DNA from: Eucommia ulmoides
Taxonomy: Eukaryota > Streptophyta > Magnoliopsida > Garryales > Eucommiaceae
NCBI GenBank assembly: GCA_016647705.1
Contig: CM028333.1
Coordinates: 26,158,243-26,222,242, forward strand
DNA length: 64,000 bases
Direction of reading: 5' to 3'
Every line of letters begins with the position of its first letter. Position 1 is the stretch's first letter. This document shows positions 1 through 9,534 of the stretch, piece by piece. The notes below the pieces were generated by a model that saw only the letters and a program-made list of their open reading frames with translations, was not told the origin of the DNA and ran no database searches. The translations under genes were made by a program, and so were the position numbers.

Positions 1-692
1 CGCTAGGTCCTGGGATGACTGACCTGCTGTGTCCAGGGTCCTGCTCTTTAGAGAGTGTACCTGCAGAAGGCTCAGACCGGGGTTTGTCCCGGTGAAGTCC
101 CTTCGGCGTGGTAATCAGTGCTCAGAGAGAAAATGTACAGAATATAGCAAGTAGACAAATTAACTCGCGCGTAATGTCAGTGTATTCAAACGTATCTCGA
201 GCTTACGTAGCCCCCCGATATATATAGGCGTTGGAGATAATTAGTCGGGCCTAAACACGATTAACTAGTCGAAACCCGGTGTTTAACCGATAATCCAGGG
301 CGTTTAGGAGATAATCGTTGGGCTCGGGCTTTTGGGCCCATTTGGCGAAGCCCGCAGGCCTTTGTCAGGCCTGCGGCAGTGAACTGGTAGAGGAGAGCGG
401 AGATCCACGGAGTCCTGAAGAAGATTCAAGGTGAAAAGGGGAGTTGGTCGAGGTGAACGACTGAGTCCTTGAAACTGATTGTCGATGGCACGGCGCAGAG
501 CTCAAAGCGGCACGTCCCTGCGGGGCTCCTCGCTCCTCCCTGGATGCAAATGAGATTCTAAGGAGGAGCCGTAGTTGGTGTATGCTCTAACGTGGCGTTG
601 TGGATTCTGGAATTCGTCCTTGTCATTGCGAGGGTTGACACGTGGCTGAGTCTCTAGTGTTAACTCAAAGGTGCCCAAAAATACCCTCATCA
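1..692 (-). repeat. 3' LTR of the Tat-lineage element (partial)
   Basis: This matches 13544-14222 over its whole length and ends ctcatca like the right LTR, so about the first 106 bp of the repeat lie outside the window. A TATATATA core near 216-226, read on the minus strand, is a likely TATA box and is shared with the other LTR. Compared with the right LTR it carries an extra inverted repeat near 350-372 (ccgcaggcc, 7-bp loop, ggcctgcgg). The sequence just inside (693 onward) should hold the polypurine tract, visible on the minus strand as a G-rich stretch around 693-720. Confidence 0.88.
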
Positions 693-827
693 GTTGCCCC
701 TAGCCCTGTGTGGCGAGGGGAGCAAGGCGGTCAGGGATATCAATTCCTGGCTGAAACGGGCGTCCTGGAGATTTTGGATAGCGAGAAACACCTCTGATTG
801 ACATTTTTTCAAGAGTTAGTCTTTTCT

Positions 828-1290
828 TGAGAAGCTTATTCGAAATAGGCCTACATATGATTGGGGCCCAAGGTCAGGTAGCACGGCAGGGCGATCTCGA
901 ATTTTTTCGATTTTCAGGACGGCAATTTTTCAAGATTTGAAAGTTTTTAGAGGAGCTAATTTGAAATACGCTCCCACATGGCCGGGGTTTAGGGGTCAGG
1001 TAGCACGACAAGGCGACCCCGAATTTTTTTAATTTCACGGTGATGACTTTTTAAGAGTAGAACTTTTTTAGAGGAGCTAACTTGAAATACGCTCCTATAT
1101 CGCCAGGGTTTGGGGTCATGTAGCACGGTAGGGCGACCTCGAATTTTTTCGATTTCACGGCGGCGATTTTTCAAGAGTTGAACTTTTTAGAGGAGCTAAT
1201 TTGAAATACGCTCCTACATGGTCGGGGTTCGGGGTCAGGTAGCACGATAGGGCGGCCTCGAATTTTTTCGAATTTCAAGGCGACACACGT
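828..1290. repeat. Tandem repeat, about 120-bp period, roughly four copies
   Basis: The motif agaggagctaa recurs at 949, 1070 and 1189, each followed by ggggtcaggtagcacg-like sequence and a gaattttttcgattt-like block. A more diverged first unit begins near 828. Spacing is 119-121 bp. The array lies wholly inside the 3' untranslated region of the Tat-lineage element. Confidence 0.85.
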
Positions 1291-1574
1291 TCACCGTGAA
1301 TAAGCCTTGAGCACGGACCGACCTTTACCGTGGAGAAAAATAAAGGCGAAACTCCAGGGGTTGCGCGCAGCAAACGGGCAGGCGAAACCCCAGTAGACGC
1401 TGGGGATAGCCCAGCACCCAGCTTAGGCGCTGGTCAAACCAGCGCCCAGCTTGGGAACTGGTTACTGGCCCCAAATTGGGGCCAACACACACTGGTCCCC
1501 CTGGGGTCAACGTACAACGCTGGTCCTGGGGGCCCGCATGGGGGAGGAGATGGCGTTACCCTCCCCCTCTTATA

Positions 1575-1577
<3 letters not shown>

Positions 1578-1647
<70 letters not shown>

Positions 1648-1648
1648 T
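1578..1648. repeat. (TA)n microsatellite followed by a T run
   Basis: About 50 bp of pure TA repeats run directly into 18 T. Short frames that read YIYIYI across it are artefacts of the repeat. Confidence 0.95.
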
Positions 1649-2569
1649 AGGGGAGAATTTGGGATAGACCCCCACCTGCTCCCAGTTGGCTTGAGGCAAC
1701 ACGGTAGGATAGGGGATGCCCCTCACAACGAGGGCGGAGAGGATTGAGCTCAGACTATCGCTCTTTCAGGACTTAGGATTTTGTAGACTCTTTTTCGCTT
1801 ACTTCTGTTTTTCTGCGTGCGAGCATTTAAGCTTTTGAGCGGTATAGACAGGGTACTTCAGAGTCGACTCCTTTCTCCCGATATTTTTTGCCAAGTCGAT
1901 TTCTGCTAGGTCTTGTTTTTAGAGTTGTAAAATTTTAAAAATTTTGTTGAAATTTGTTACCGTCTCTGCCAAACAAATTTCTCGTCTCTGCCCAAGGCCA
2001 TGGACCACTAGTCCCCCCAGTCCGAGACACGAGCTGATTGCAAGGAAATCGTGTCATGGATTTAGGAGGAGTATTTCCCAGGGTGCCTGGTCCTTTTAGT
2101 CCACAAGGGCATAACGTTGTGGTTGGAACCCCGCGGCCGGTCTTTGAGGAGTTCTCCGTAGTCAGGCTCATTCAAAAACCCTTTCAGGTTATCTCCATTT
2201 AGTCCATGCAGGAGCACCTTCCCTTTTAGAACATCAGACTGATAGTCGACTAGTAGAGAGAAGTACTTGGCTATAGGCCCTCAGACCCAATCAATGTCCC
2301 GCCCATGGTAGATAACCTCAGTCTATCCCCGGGTACGGACTATTGACTTCCGGAGAGGGTCTAGCTATTACCCTCGATGCTGAGCGCCGGGATGAGTCTT
2401 GTGGAGAGTCCTCTGCGACGTTGAGCGTTAGGAGGCCATTTAGGGAGAATCACCCGCGACCTTGTGGGTCGGGATGTCGTTTGCTTGGAGGAGCACAAGG
2501 CACATTGTACACAACATCTTCTTTATTTGGATAAGCAAAAACTATTACACCGTACAAAGCAAAAGTTAT

Positions 2570-3053
2570 TTACAAAAGGAAATCTTCCACACAAAAGTAG
2601 CGCTTCAGATGATCGGCGTTCCACGGGTTCCTGAGTGGCATACTGTCCTCTGTTTGAAGATTGTAGGTGCCTAGACGTGTGATCCCGATGACCCTATATG
2701 GACCTTCCCAAGTGGGGGCTAGCTTCCCGGCGCCTTGTTCTTTGGTAGCCAGAGTGACTTTTCTGAGAACAAGGTCATCGATATCAAATGAGCGAGGGCG
2801 GACTCGTCGATCGCAGTATCTCGCTATCTTCTGGTGGTAAGCAACTTGCCGAATCTGGGTCTGTTCCCTTCGCTCTTCGAGAAGGTTAAGGCTCAACGAT
2901 AACACTGCATTATTCTTGATTTGATCAAAGGCCTCAGTAGTTTGGAGAGTTTGCACGCTCATTTCTGTGGGGATGACGGCCTCAGAGCCGAAGGCCATCG
3001 CAAAAGGTGTTTCTCCCATTGGAGTTCTTGGAGTGGTGTGGTACACCCAGAGG
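2570..3053 (-). pseudogene. Integrase C-terminal part (Tat-lineage), separated from its core by an insertion
   Basis: The minus-strand frame reads YHTTPRTPMGETPF at its start, the end of the integrase core typical of plant Ty3 elements. About 130 further residues follow with the integrase C-terminal motif WEGPYRV near the end. The N-terminal part of the same integrase lies at 8050-8780, and the element at 3059-8044 splits the two. Without the insertion the reading would continue across the split, as the sequence on each side aligns to one integrase and shares the 5-bp target duplication acagg. Confidence 0.85.
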
Positions 3054-3058
3054 ACAGG
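3054..3058. repeat. Target site duplication acagg (left copy; right copy 8045-8049)
   Basis: The five bases acagg occur immediately before the TG at 3059 and immediately after the CA at 8044, as expected for integrase-mediated insertion. Confidence 0.93.
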
Positions 3059-4383
3059 TGTTAGACCCTAACAATGCTAGAGGACCAAACAGCACCAACT
3101 TGGTGCGATTTGCTACCGGACATGGTGCATGCGGCATGGATGGGTTCGTTGGCAGAAATGGCACCAGATTGGTGCCTACTGTTGGGCAGCAGCGTTGTTG
3201 CACAACACCAGCGGGTGTTGGGCAGTGTGGAAGACCTCGGTGCGGGACCGAGGCAAAATGGTGCAACGTAGGTGCAACACTACGTTGTAAACAGTGCCTT
3301 GGAAGCGGCAACATGCGTTGGAGGAGCGGGGTGGCGCTGGACCAAGCTGTTGGGCAGGTGTTGGCAAACGGTGCGCTGTTGGGCAACGTGGACACACGTT
3401 GGCGGCGTTAGCAAAGGTTGCTGATAATGGGGTTCTCGTTGGGGATTGACGGGACCAAAGGAAGATCTCGGTGCGGTACCGAGGCAAAATGGTGCAACGG
3501 AGGCGCAACGATACGTGGTAAACAGTGTCACGTGTGCGGCGTGGCAGACTGTTGGGAACGACGGTGCATTTTGGTGCGAAAAATGCATACGGCGTTGGGA
3601 CGTCGTTGGGCAGAACGATGCAACAAAACAGAACGTAGGTGCAACGCTACGTTTTGGGCTGAGTCATGTAGCGGCATGACGCACCGTTGGGCAACGGTGT
3701 ATTCTGGTGCGGAAATAGCACACGGAACGTTGGCAGTCGTTGGGCGCAACGACACGTTCCGGCCATGCAGCGACGTGGAAAAACGTTGGAGAACGTTGGC
3801 AGATTATGGTACGAGATGGCAACGGGCAGATGTTGGGACGGTGCAAAAACGCTGGAAGAATGCTACTTGGTGAGCTGATGGACTGGTGGTTTCCAGACAT
3901 GTGCAGTGCATGTGTGAGCAGTTCTGGGCAGTTCTTGGGCAGTTTTTGGTTGGTTTTCAGACAGGAAAACCAACTCCTGTGGTGCTGACATGTGTCGGAC
4001 AGGTGTCATCTTTCTGCCTATGCAGTTGGGGCTGTCAACTGCCGTTTTTGCCTATAAATTGTAATGTATTGGTCTGTTTTTAGAGGTTAGAATGTACTGC
4101 TGCGGATTTTACAGACTATGTGTTGTATTTGGTTCCTTGTAACCGGAGTTTATTAATACAAGGTTAGGTTTTCCCGTAATACGTGTGTGTACTGTTGCGT
4201 TGGTGCGTTTCGGTAGTATTTTGGTGCATTCCGGTTGTATTTCGTTACAGGAACGTGTGTGTTTACAATGCTGTCGGTGTAATTCTGTTGCGAGGCAGTG
4301 CGTTCACCGTGGGTTGACTGATTGTGCAACGATCAGGCCATCACTCGGTTGAAATTGGTGCTGAAAATTTCGACCCTGTGACA
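3059..4383 (+). repeat. 5' LTR of the gag-only element
   Basis: Begins tgttagaccc and ends ccctgtgaca. It is rich in short motifs such as gttgggcaacg and gtgcaacg, which leave both strands poor in stop codons and create long chance frames. The sequence tataaat at 4053-4059 is a plausible TATA box, conserved in the other LTR at 7714-7720. Confidence 0.92.
4053..4059 (+). promoter_or_regulatory. Likely TATA box in the 5' LTR of the gag-only element
   Basis: The sequence tataaat lies about 330 bp before the LTR end, a usual place for the U3 to R transition. The identical sequence is at 7714-7720 in the other LTR. Confidence 0.5.
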
Positions 4384-4384
4384 G

Positions 4385-4397
4385 TGGGTATCAGAGC
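4385..4397 (+). other. Primer binding site of the gag-only element
   Basis: Directly after the LTR end the sequence reads tgggtatcagagc. This matches the plant initiator-methionine tRNA primer site tggtatcagagc except for one extra G. Confidence 0.75.
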
Positions 4398-4524
4398 AGG
4401 GCTACGAGTGGGCTCTGCGTCGGTGCAAAAACGACCAACAACGTTAGAGGAACGGGCGAATTCGTTGTACCAATCCGTTGGGCGTTCGTCGACATTTTGC
4501 TGTTGGTGAACAGTAACGTGCAGG

Positions 4525-5664
4525 ATGGCTCCTGCGTCCGGTATGAACAGTCGACTGGAAGCGTTGGAGGACTACGTCGGTGCGCCACCGACGGATGGTG
4601 CAGTGAACCTGTCCGTGCAGAACGCTGAACTGAGGGTCGACCTGGTGAACCTGCGAAATTCTTTTGAGGAATTCTGTACCGATGCGACGGCCAGATTTTC
4701 GTCCATGGCAGAGGACGTTATTACGATGGCCGACATTCTGAAAAGCAACATCAAGAGCGTGGAGGATGAAGTTGCTGTTTTGAAGCAGAACGGTGCTGAA
4801 CGGCACATGTCAGAGGACGGACCAGCACGGATGAAGGTGCCGGAACCAACGGCATTTTCAGGCACACGGAGTGCCAAGGAGGTAGAGAACTTCCTATGGG
4901 ACATGGAGCAATATTTTCAGATTGCTCATGTTCGTGACGGTGATCAAGTCTCCATGTCAACGATGTACATGGTGGGCGACGCAAAGCTGTGGTGGTGAAC
5001 GCGTGTGGCTGACAGCACACGTCCGGCGGTAGTAACGTGGGCAGACTTGAAGCGGGAACTCAGGGAACAGTTCCTACCAACGAACTCGAGTTGGGTGGCT
5101 CGGGATCAATTACGGCGACTCAAGCACACCGGATCAGTGCATGAGTACGTGAAGGAGTTCACATCCTTGCTGTTGGATGTGGAAAACATGTCGGAAGAGG
5201 ACAAGCTCTTCAATTTTACTTTCGGCTTGCAACTGTGGGCGCAAGCGGAACTGCGACGGCAGGGCGTGCGTGACCTGCCTACTGCTATGGCGGCGGCAGA
5301 CAGCCTGACCGACTACAACCTGACACGAGACGGTAGCAGAGCGGACCGGAAGTCAGGTAGGAAAGGCAAGGAGAAAATGAACGAGGGCACGAATGAGTGG
5401 AAAATCAGAGGCGTGCAGGCCGACGTTTCTGACGGACCCCGTTCAAAATCACAACCGACATCTGCTGCGGGTAAGCGCTGGGGTTGTTTTATCTGCGACA
5501 GTCCTCACTGGATGAAGGACTGTCCAATGAAAGAAAGACTGACGGCGCTGGTTTGGGCGGAATCAGACGAGGACGTCTCTGGACGGGAGACGGTGCGCGT
5601 CGGTGCAGTGTTGTTGGCGGACAACAACGAGCAGACCAGGGGTGGTCTGAAAACGGGTAAGTAA
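4525..5664 (+). pseudogene. Gag of the gag-only element, interrupted by one in-frame stop
   Basis: One frame of 379 sense codons, counting both parts, runs from ATG 4525 to TAA 5662-5664 except for a single TGA at 4996-4998. The first part (157 residues) has a coiled-coil-like region and then the start of the retrotransposon gag domain (EPTAFSGTR, later DAKLWW). After the stop the same frame continues with the gag core (VTWADLKRELREQFLP), a basic segment, and a zinc knuckle CFICDSPHWMKDC (CX2CX3HX4C). This knuckle form is common in plant Ty3 chromovirus-related elements. The product would form virus-like particles in the cytoplasm. The stop lies in a CpG-type context and fits a simple C-to-T change in a methylated transposon, but this is inference. 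Confidence 0.85.
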
Positions 5665-6120
5665 TGAACCTGTTTGGGATGTAGGATACCGGAAACATTC
5701 CTATGTCCTGTGTTGAAAAATAACCGGAGGAGGCTGGTTATTTATGGGTTTCCAAACGGGTGTCTGACTTCGTTGGAGGAACGTTGGAGTGTTGGACCAA
5801 GTCGTTAGACGAATGTTGACACTGCGTTGCTGGAGCGCAACGGACAGACCAGGAGCGGTCTGAAATTGGCTATGTGCTGCCAATTTGCAAACGGACACCT
5901 GCATCATTGGAAGAACGTCGGAACGTTGGACCAAGTCGTTGGGTGCATGTTGAAAATACGTTGTCAGTGGACAACAATTCTGACCGGGTGCGGTCTGAAA
6001 TCAGGTACGCTGTGATTCCTGATTTGGGGCATTTGGGATTCCAGAAAACATCCTATGCCCGTGCTGAAAAAAATAACCAGCGGTGGCTGGTTATCGTTGA
6101 GACTTCCATACGGGGTTTAC
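5635..6120. repeat. Diverged tandem repeats with hairpins after gag
   Basis: The motif gaccagg-n-gtggtctgaaa recurs around 5633, 5846 and 5980. A segment ending in a hairpin (aataacc...ggttatt) occurs at 5717-5742 and again at 6068-6093. The sequences between are alignable but diverged. They occupy the place where pol would be in an autonomous element. Confidence 0.65.
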
Positions 6121-6164
6121 TGCGGTAGCAGACTGGTGGACATTCTGGTCATGGACGGTGCTCT

Positions 6165-6660
6165 GTGGCCAACACGTTGCAACAGATTGCAACGGACTGG
6201 TGGAAAAATACTGCTGGCAGAATGAGGAGGTTGTGGCAGTATCATCGGCATAGACGTATGCCAAATTCTGTTGATGCGGTAGTAACTGGGCTGGTGGTCA
6301 GTCCGGGTCGCGGACGGTGTTTCTGTGGCAAAAACGTTGCAGTGAGGTGCAACGGACAGGGGTCAGAGTCGGCGGGCAGATTGTGAAGACTGTGGCTGAC
6401 GCAATTGATGAACACGTTGCAGGGAGTTGCAACGGAATGGTGCAAGTCTGGGTGCAGATTGTGTAGGCTGTGACAGACGTAATTTGACAAACACGTAAAC
6501 GAATTACAACGGGCCGGTGAGAGTCTGCGGACAGAATGAGGAGACTGTGGCGGACAAAATTAACAAACATGTTGCAACGGGTTGCAACGAATGGTGAACA
6601 TGCTGCTGATAGAATGAAACGACTGTGGCAGAACGGGTGGCATCGGTGCATGCCAAATCC
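6165..6660. repeat. Minisatellite of roughly 80 bp, about five to six diverged units
   Basis: Units begin with acgttgca-like sequence near 6172, 6333, 6412, 6492 and 6568, followed by gcaacgg, a gcagaatgaggag-like segment and ctgtggca. The spacing is 76-81 bp, with one double interval where a unit has degenerated. Confidence 0.65.
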
Positions 6661-6719
6661 AGTGGATTATGTTGGGCACGATCCGACGAGGACGTCGGGT
6701 TCTTTCAGTGGGGGTGGTT

Positions 6720-8044
6720 TGTTAGACCCTAACAATGCTGGAGGACCAAACAACACCAACTTGGTGCGATTTGCTACCGGACATGGTGCATGCGGCATGG
6801 ATGGGTTCATTGGCAGAAAGGGCACCAGATTGGTGCCTACCGTTGGGCAGCAGCGTTGTTGCACAACACCGGCGGGTGTTGGGCAGTGTGGAAGACCTCG
6901 GTGCGGGACCGAGGCAAAATGGTGCAACGTAGGTGCAACACTACGTTGTAAACGGTGCCTTGGAAGCGGCAACATGCGTTGGAGGAGCGGGGTGGCGCTG
7001 GACCAAGCTGTTGGGCAGGTGTTGGCAAACGGTGCGCTGTTGGGCAACGTGGACGCACGTTGGCGGCGTTAGCAGAGGTTGCTGATAATGGAGTTCTCGT
7101 TGGGGATTGACGGGACCAAAGGAAGATCTCGGTGCGGTACCGAGGCAAAATGGTGCAACGGAGGCGCAACGATACGTGGTAAACAGTGTCACGTGTGCGG
7201 CGTGGCAGACTGTTGGGAACGACGGTGCATTTTGGTGCGAAAAATGCATACGGCGTTGGGACGTCGTTGGGCAGAACGATGCAACAAAACAGAACGTAGG
7301 TGCAACGCTACGTTTTGGGCTGAGTCATGTAGCGGCATGACGCACCGTTGGGCAACGGTGTATTCTGGTGCGGAAATAGCACACGGAACGTTGGCAGTCG
7401 TTGGGCGCAACGACACGTTCCGGCCATGCAGCGGCGTGGAAAAATATTGGAGAACGTTGGCAGATTACGGTACGAGATGGCAACGGGCAGACGTTGGGAC
7501 GGTGCAAAAACGCTGGAAGAATGCTACCTGGTGAGCTGATGGACTGGTGGTTTCCAGACATGTGCAGTGCATGTGTGAGCAGTTCTGGGCAGTTCTTGGG
7601 CGGTTTTTGGTTGGTTTTCAGACAGGAAAACCAACTCCTGTGGTGCTGACATGTGTCGGACAGGTGTCATCTTTCTGCCTATGCAGTTGGGGCTGTGAAC
7701 TGCCATTTTTGCCTATAAATTGTAATGTATTAGTCTGTTTTTAGAGGTTAGAATGTACTGCTGTGGATTTTACAGACTATGTGTTGTATTTGGTTCCTTG
7801 TAACCGGAGTTTATTAATACAAGGTTAGGTTTTCCCGTAATACGTGTGTGTACTGTTGCGTTGGTGCGTTTCGGTAGTATTTCGGTGCATTCCGGTTGTA
7901 TTTCGTTACAGGAACGTGTGTGTTTACAATGCTGTCGGTGTAATTCTGTTGCGAGGCAGTGCGTTCACCGTGGGTTGACTGATTGTGCAACGATCAGGCC
8001 ATCACTCGGTTGAAATTGGTGCTGAAAATTTCGACCCTGTGACA
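6720..8044 (+). repeat. 3' LTR of the gag-only element
   Basis: Same length (1325 bp) and ends as the 5' LTR, with about 22 substitutions. It is preceded by a short G-rich tract (cagtgggggtggt) that can serve as the polypurine tract. Confidence 0.92.
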
Positions 8045-8049
8045 ACAGG

Positions 8050-8780
8050 GTAGATGTCTTCCACCCACCATCCTTTTGATTTATCAAGTTTTGTTTTTAA
8101 CCCATGTAAAAGGGTCCTGTTTGTAACCTCCACTTGGCCATTCGATTGAGGGTGGCGAGGGAAGGCAAAGTTTGTCTTGATCCCTAGCTCTGCACAGAAG
8201 GTGATGAAGAAGGAGTTGTTGAACTGGGTACCAATATCGGACACAATCACTCTTGGGACCCCAAATCGGCACACTATGCTCTTCCACGCAAAGTCACAAA
8301 TTTTTTCCTTGGTGATTTGTGCCAGTGGCTCAACCTCGACCCACTTTGTGAAATAATTGATGGCAACGATCAGGAACTTCCTCTGCCTGGTGCCTTGGGG
8401 GAAGGGCCCGAGCATGTCAATGCCCCACTGAGCAAAGGGTCATGGGCTTGTCATCGGAACCAACACGGTGGGAGGAGCATGAGGGTGTGGGGAAAATCTC
8501 TGACACTTATCGCATTTCTTAACAAATTCCATGGCATCCTCATGCATTTTGGGCCAGAAATATCCTTGGCGGAGTAGTTTTTCGGCGAGAGACTTGCCTC
8601 CTGAGTGGTTGCCACATAATCCTTCGTGAGTTTCGCTCAGGACATACTTGGCTTCTTTAGGACGGAGACATCTGGAACAGGGGCATGAGAATGACTTTTA
8701 GTAAAGAACCCCGTCAATGAGAGTGTACCTTGCTGCCCTGTAGCGTACCCTTCTAGCCTCCGTCTGATCTTCTGGGAAGG
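8050..8780 (-). pseudogene. Integrase zinc-binding domain and catalytic core of the Tat-lineage element
   Basis: On the minus strand a degenerate HHCC-type zinc region lies at about 8780-8560, with an in-frame stop near 8700. It is followed by the core, including DMLGPFPQGTRQRKFL near 8415 and the FGVPRVIVSDIGTQF block that carries the second catalytic acid (D, near 8240). The end of the core is displaced to 3053 by the gag-only insertion. Confidence 0.85.
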
Positions 8781-8859
8781 AACCGCGCTCCAGGTACTAC
8801 TTGATTGGGTCCATCCAAGTTGACCAATCAGTGAGTTCACAAATAGTGGCCACAGGATC

Positions 8860-9330
8860 TGAGGCTGCAATGCTTGGGGTGTCAAGGTACTCCACAGGGA
8901 TGCTCCTTTTCAGAGTCCATTCGACTGCCGAGGCTAGATTCACCAGGGCGTTAGCGTGCCTGTTTTATTCGCGTGGGATTTGCGACGCTTGGATTTTTTC
9001 AAAATTCGTCATAAGTGCTCTGACCCTTTCCAAGTATGCCAACATACTCAGATCCTTTGCTATGTAGCCGCCGTTCACCTGGTTAACCACGAGTTGCGAG
9101 TCACAAAAGACCATGAGAGTTTGCACATTGAATTCTCTCGCCAAACGGAGATCAGAGAGTAAGGCTTCATACTCAGCTTCATTGTTCGTAGCCCTGAACC
9201 TGAGTCAGAGAGCGTATTCAGCAACTTCTTTATCAGGGGCTACCAGAATTATTCTAGCCCCACAGCCGCTTACATTGGATGATCCATCTGTGAAGAGCTG
9301 CTACGTTGCCAGGTCAAAGTTGCATGGGCT
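8860..9330 (-). pseudogene. Second RNase H (archaeal-type) of the Tat-lineage element
   Basis: The minus-strand frame at about 9300-9240 reads FTDGSSNVSGCGARIIL, a typical start of the additional RNase H with its catalytic D. Downstream there is ATNNEAEYEALL-like sequence near 9180 and further conserved blocks to about 8890. Stops and missing bases interrupt it. Plant Tat elements are known for carrying this domain between the usual RNase H and integrase. Confidence 0.75.
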
Positions 9331-9534
9331 GGAGAAGGTCCTCGGGTCTCCTGGAGACAGAGGCCTCTGATGATTTACTTCCGGATCCTGCTCTTCTGGG
9401 AAGGTGAGCTCGGCGATGAAATCGGCGAGGACTTGGCCTTTGATGGCCGTTCTCGACCGATATTCAATATGGAACTATCCTAACTCAAAGCTGTACTTCA
9501 TCAGTCTTCCTAAGACGTCAGGAGAATGCAGGAT

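Larger units (their letters stand above)
693..2569 (-). other. 3' untranslated region of the Tat-lineage element
   Basis: About 1.9 kb between the end of integrase and the 3' LTR with no recognisable coding sequence. It holds a tandem array of a roughly 120-bp unit (828-1290), a (TA)n microsatellite at about 1581-1630 followed by a run of 18 T, and unremarkable unique-looking sequence. Small open frames here are short and lack domain similarity. Long, variable 3' untranslated regions are typical of Tat/Ogre elements. Confidence 0.7.
3059..8044 (+). mobile_element. Non-autonomous LTR retrotransposon with gag only (TR-GAG type)
   Basis: A complete 4986-bp element: two 1325-bp LTRs (3059-4383, 6720-8044), 5-bp target duplication acagg, a primer binding site resembling the initiator-methionine type just after the left LTR, a gag frame at 4525-5664, tandem repeats, and a short G-rich tract before the right LTR. 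No protease, RT, RNase H or integrase is present in the 2336-bp internal region. Hand comparison of the LTRs gives about 22 substitutions and no indels in 1325 bp (about 1.7 percent), so it is much younger than the Tat-lineage element it interrupts. It fits the class of terminal-repeat retrotransposons with a gag domain, though it is long for that class. It would need enzymes from an autonomous Ty3 relative. Confidence 0.88.

Noticed and set aside
1451-1747. 98-residue frame reading through YIYIYI and FFFF
   Set aside because: It is produced by the (TA)n and T runs in a retrotransposon untranslated region.
3418-3873. 151-residue open frame in the 5' LTR of the gag-only element, also intact at 7079-7534 in the 3' LTR
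   Set aside because: The LTRs are recent copies of each other, so conservation is not independent. Differences inside are about half amino-acid changing, and the motif-rich sequence leaves several frames open on both strands.
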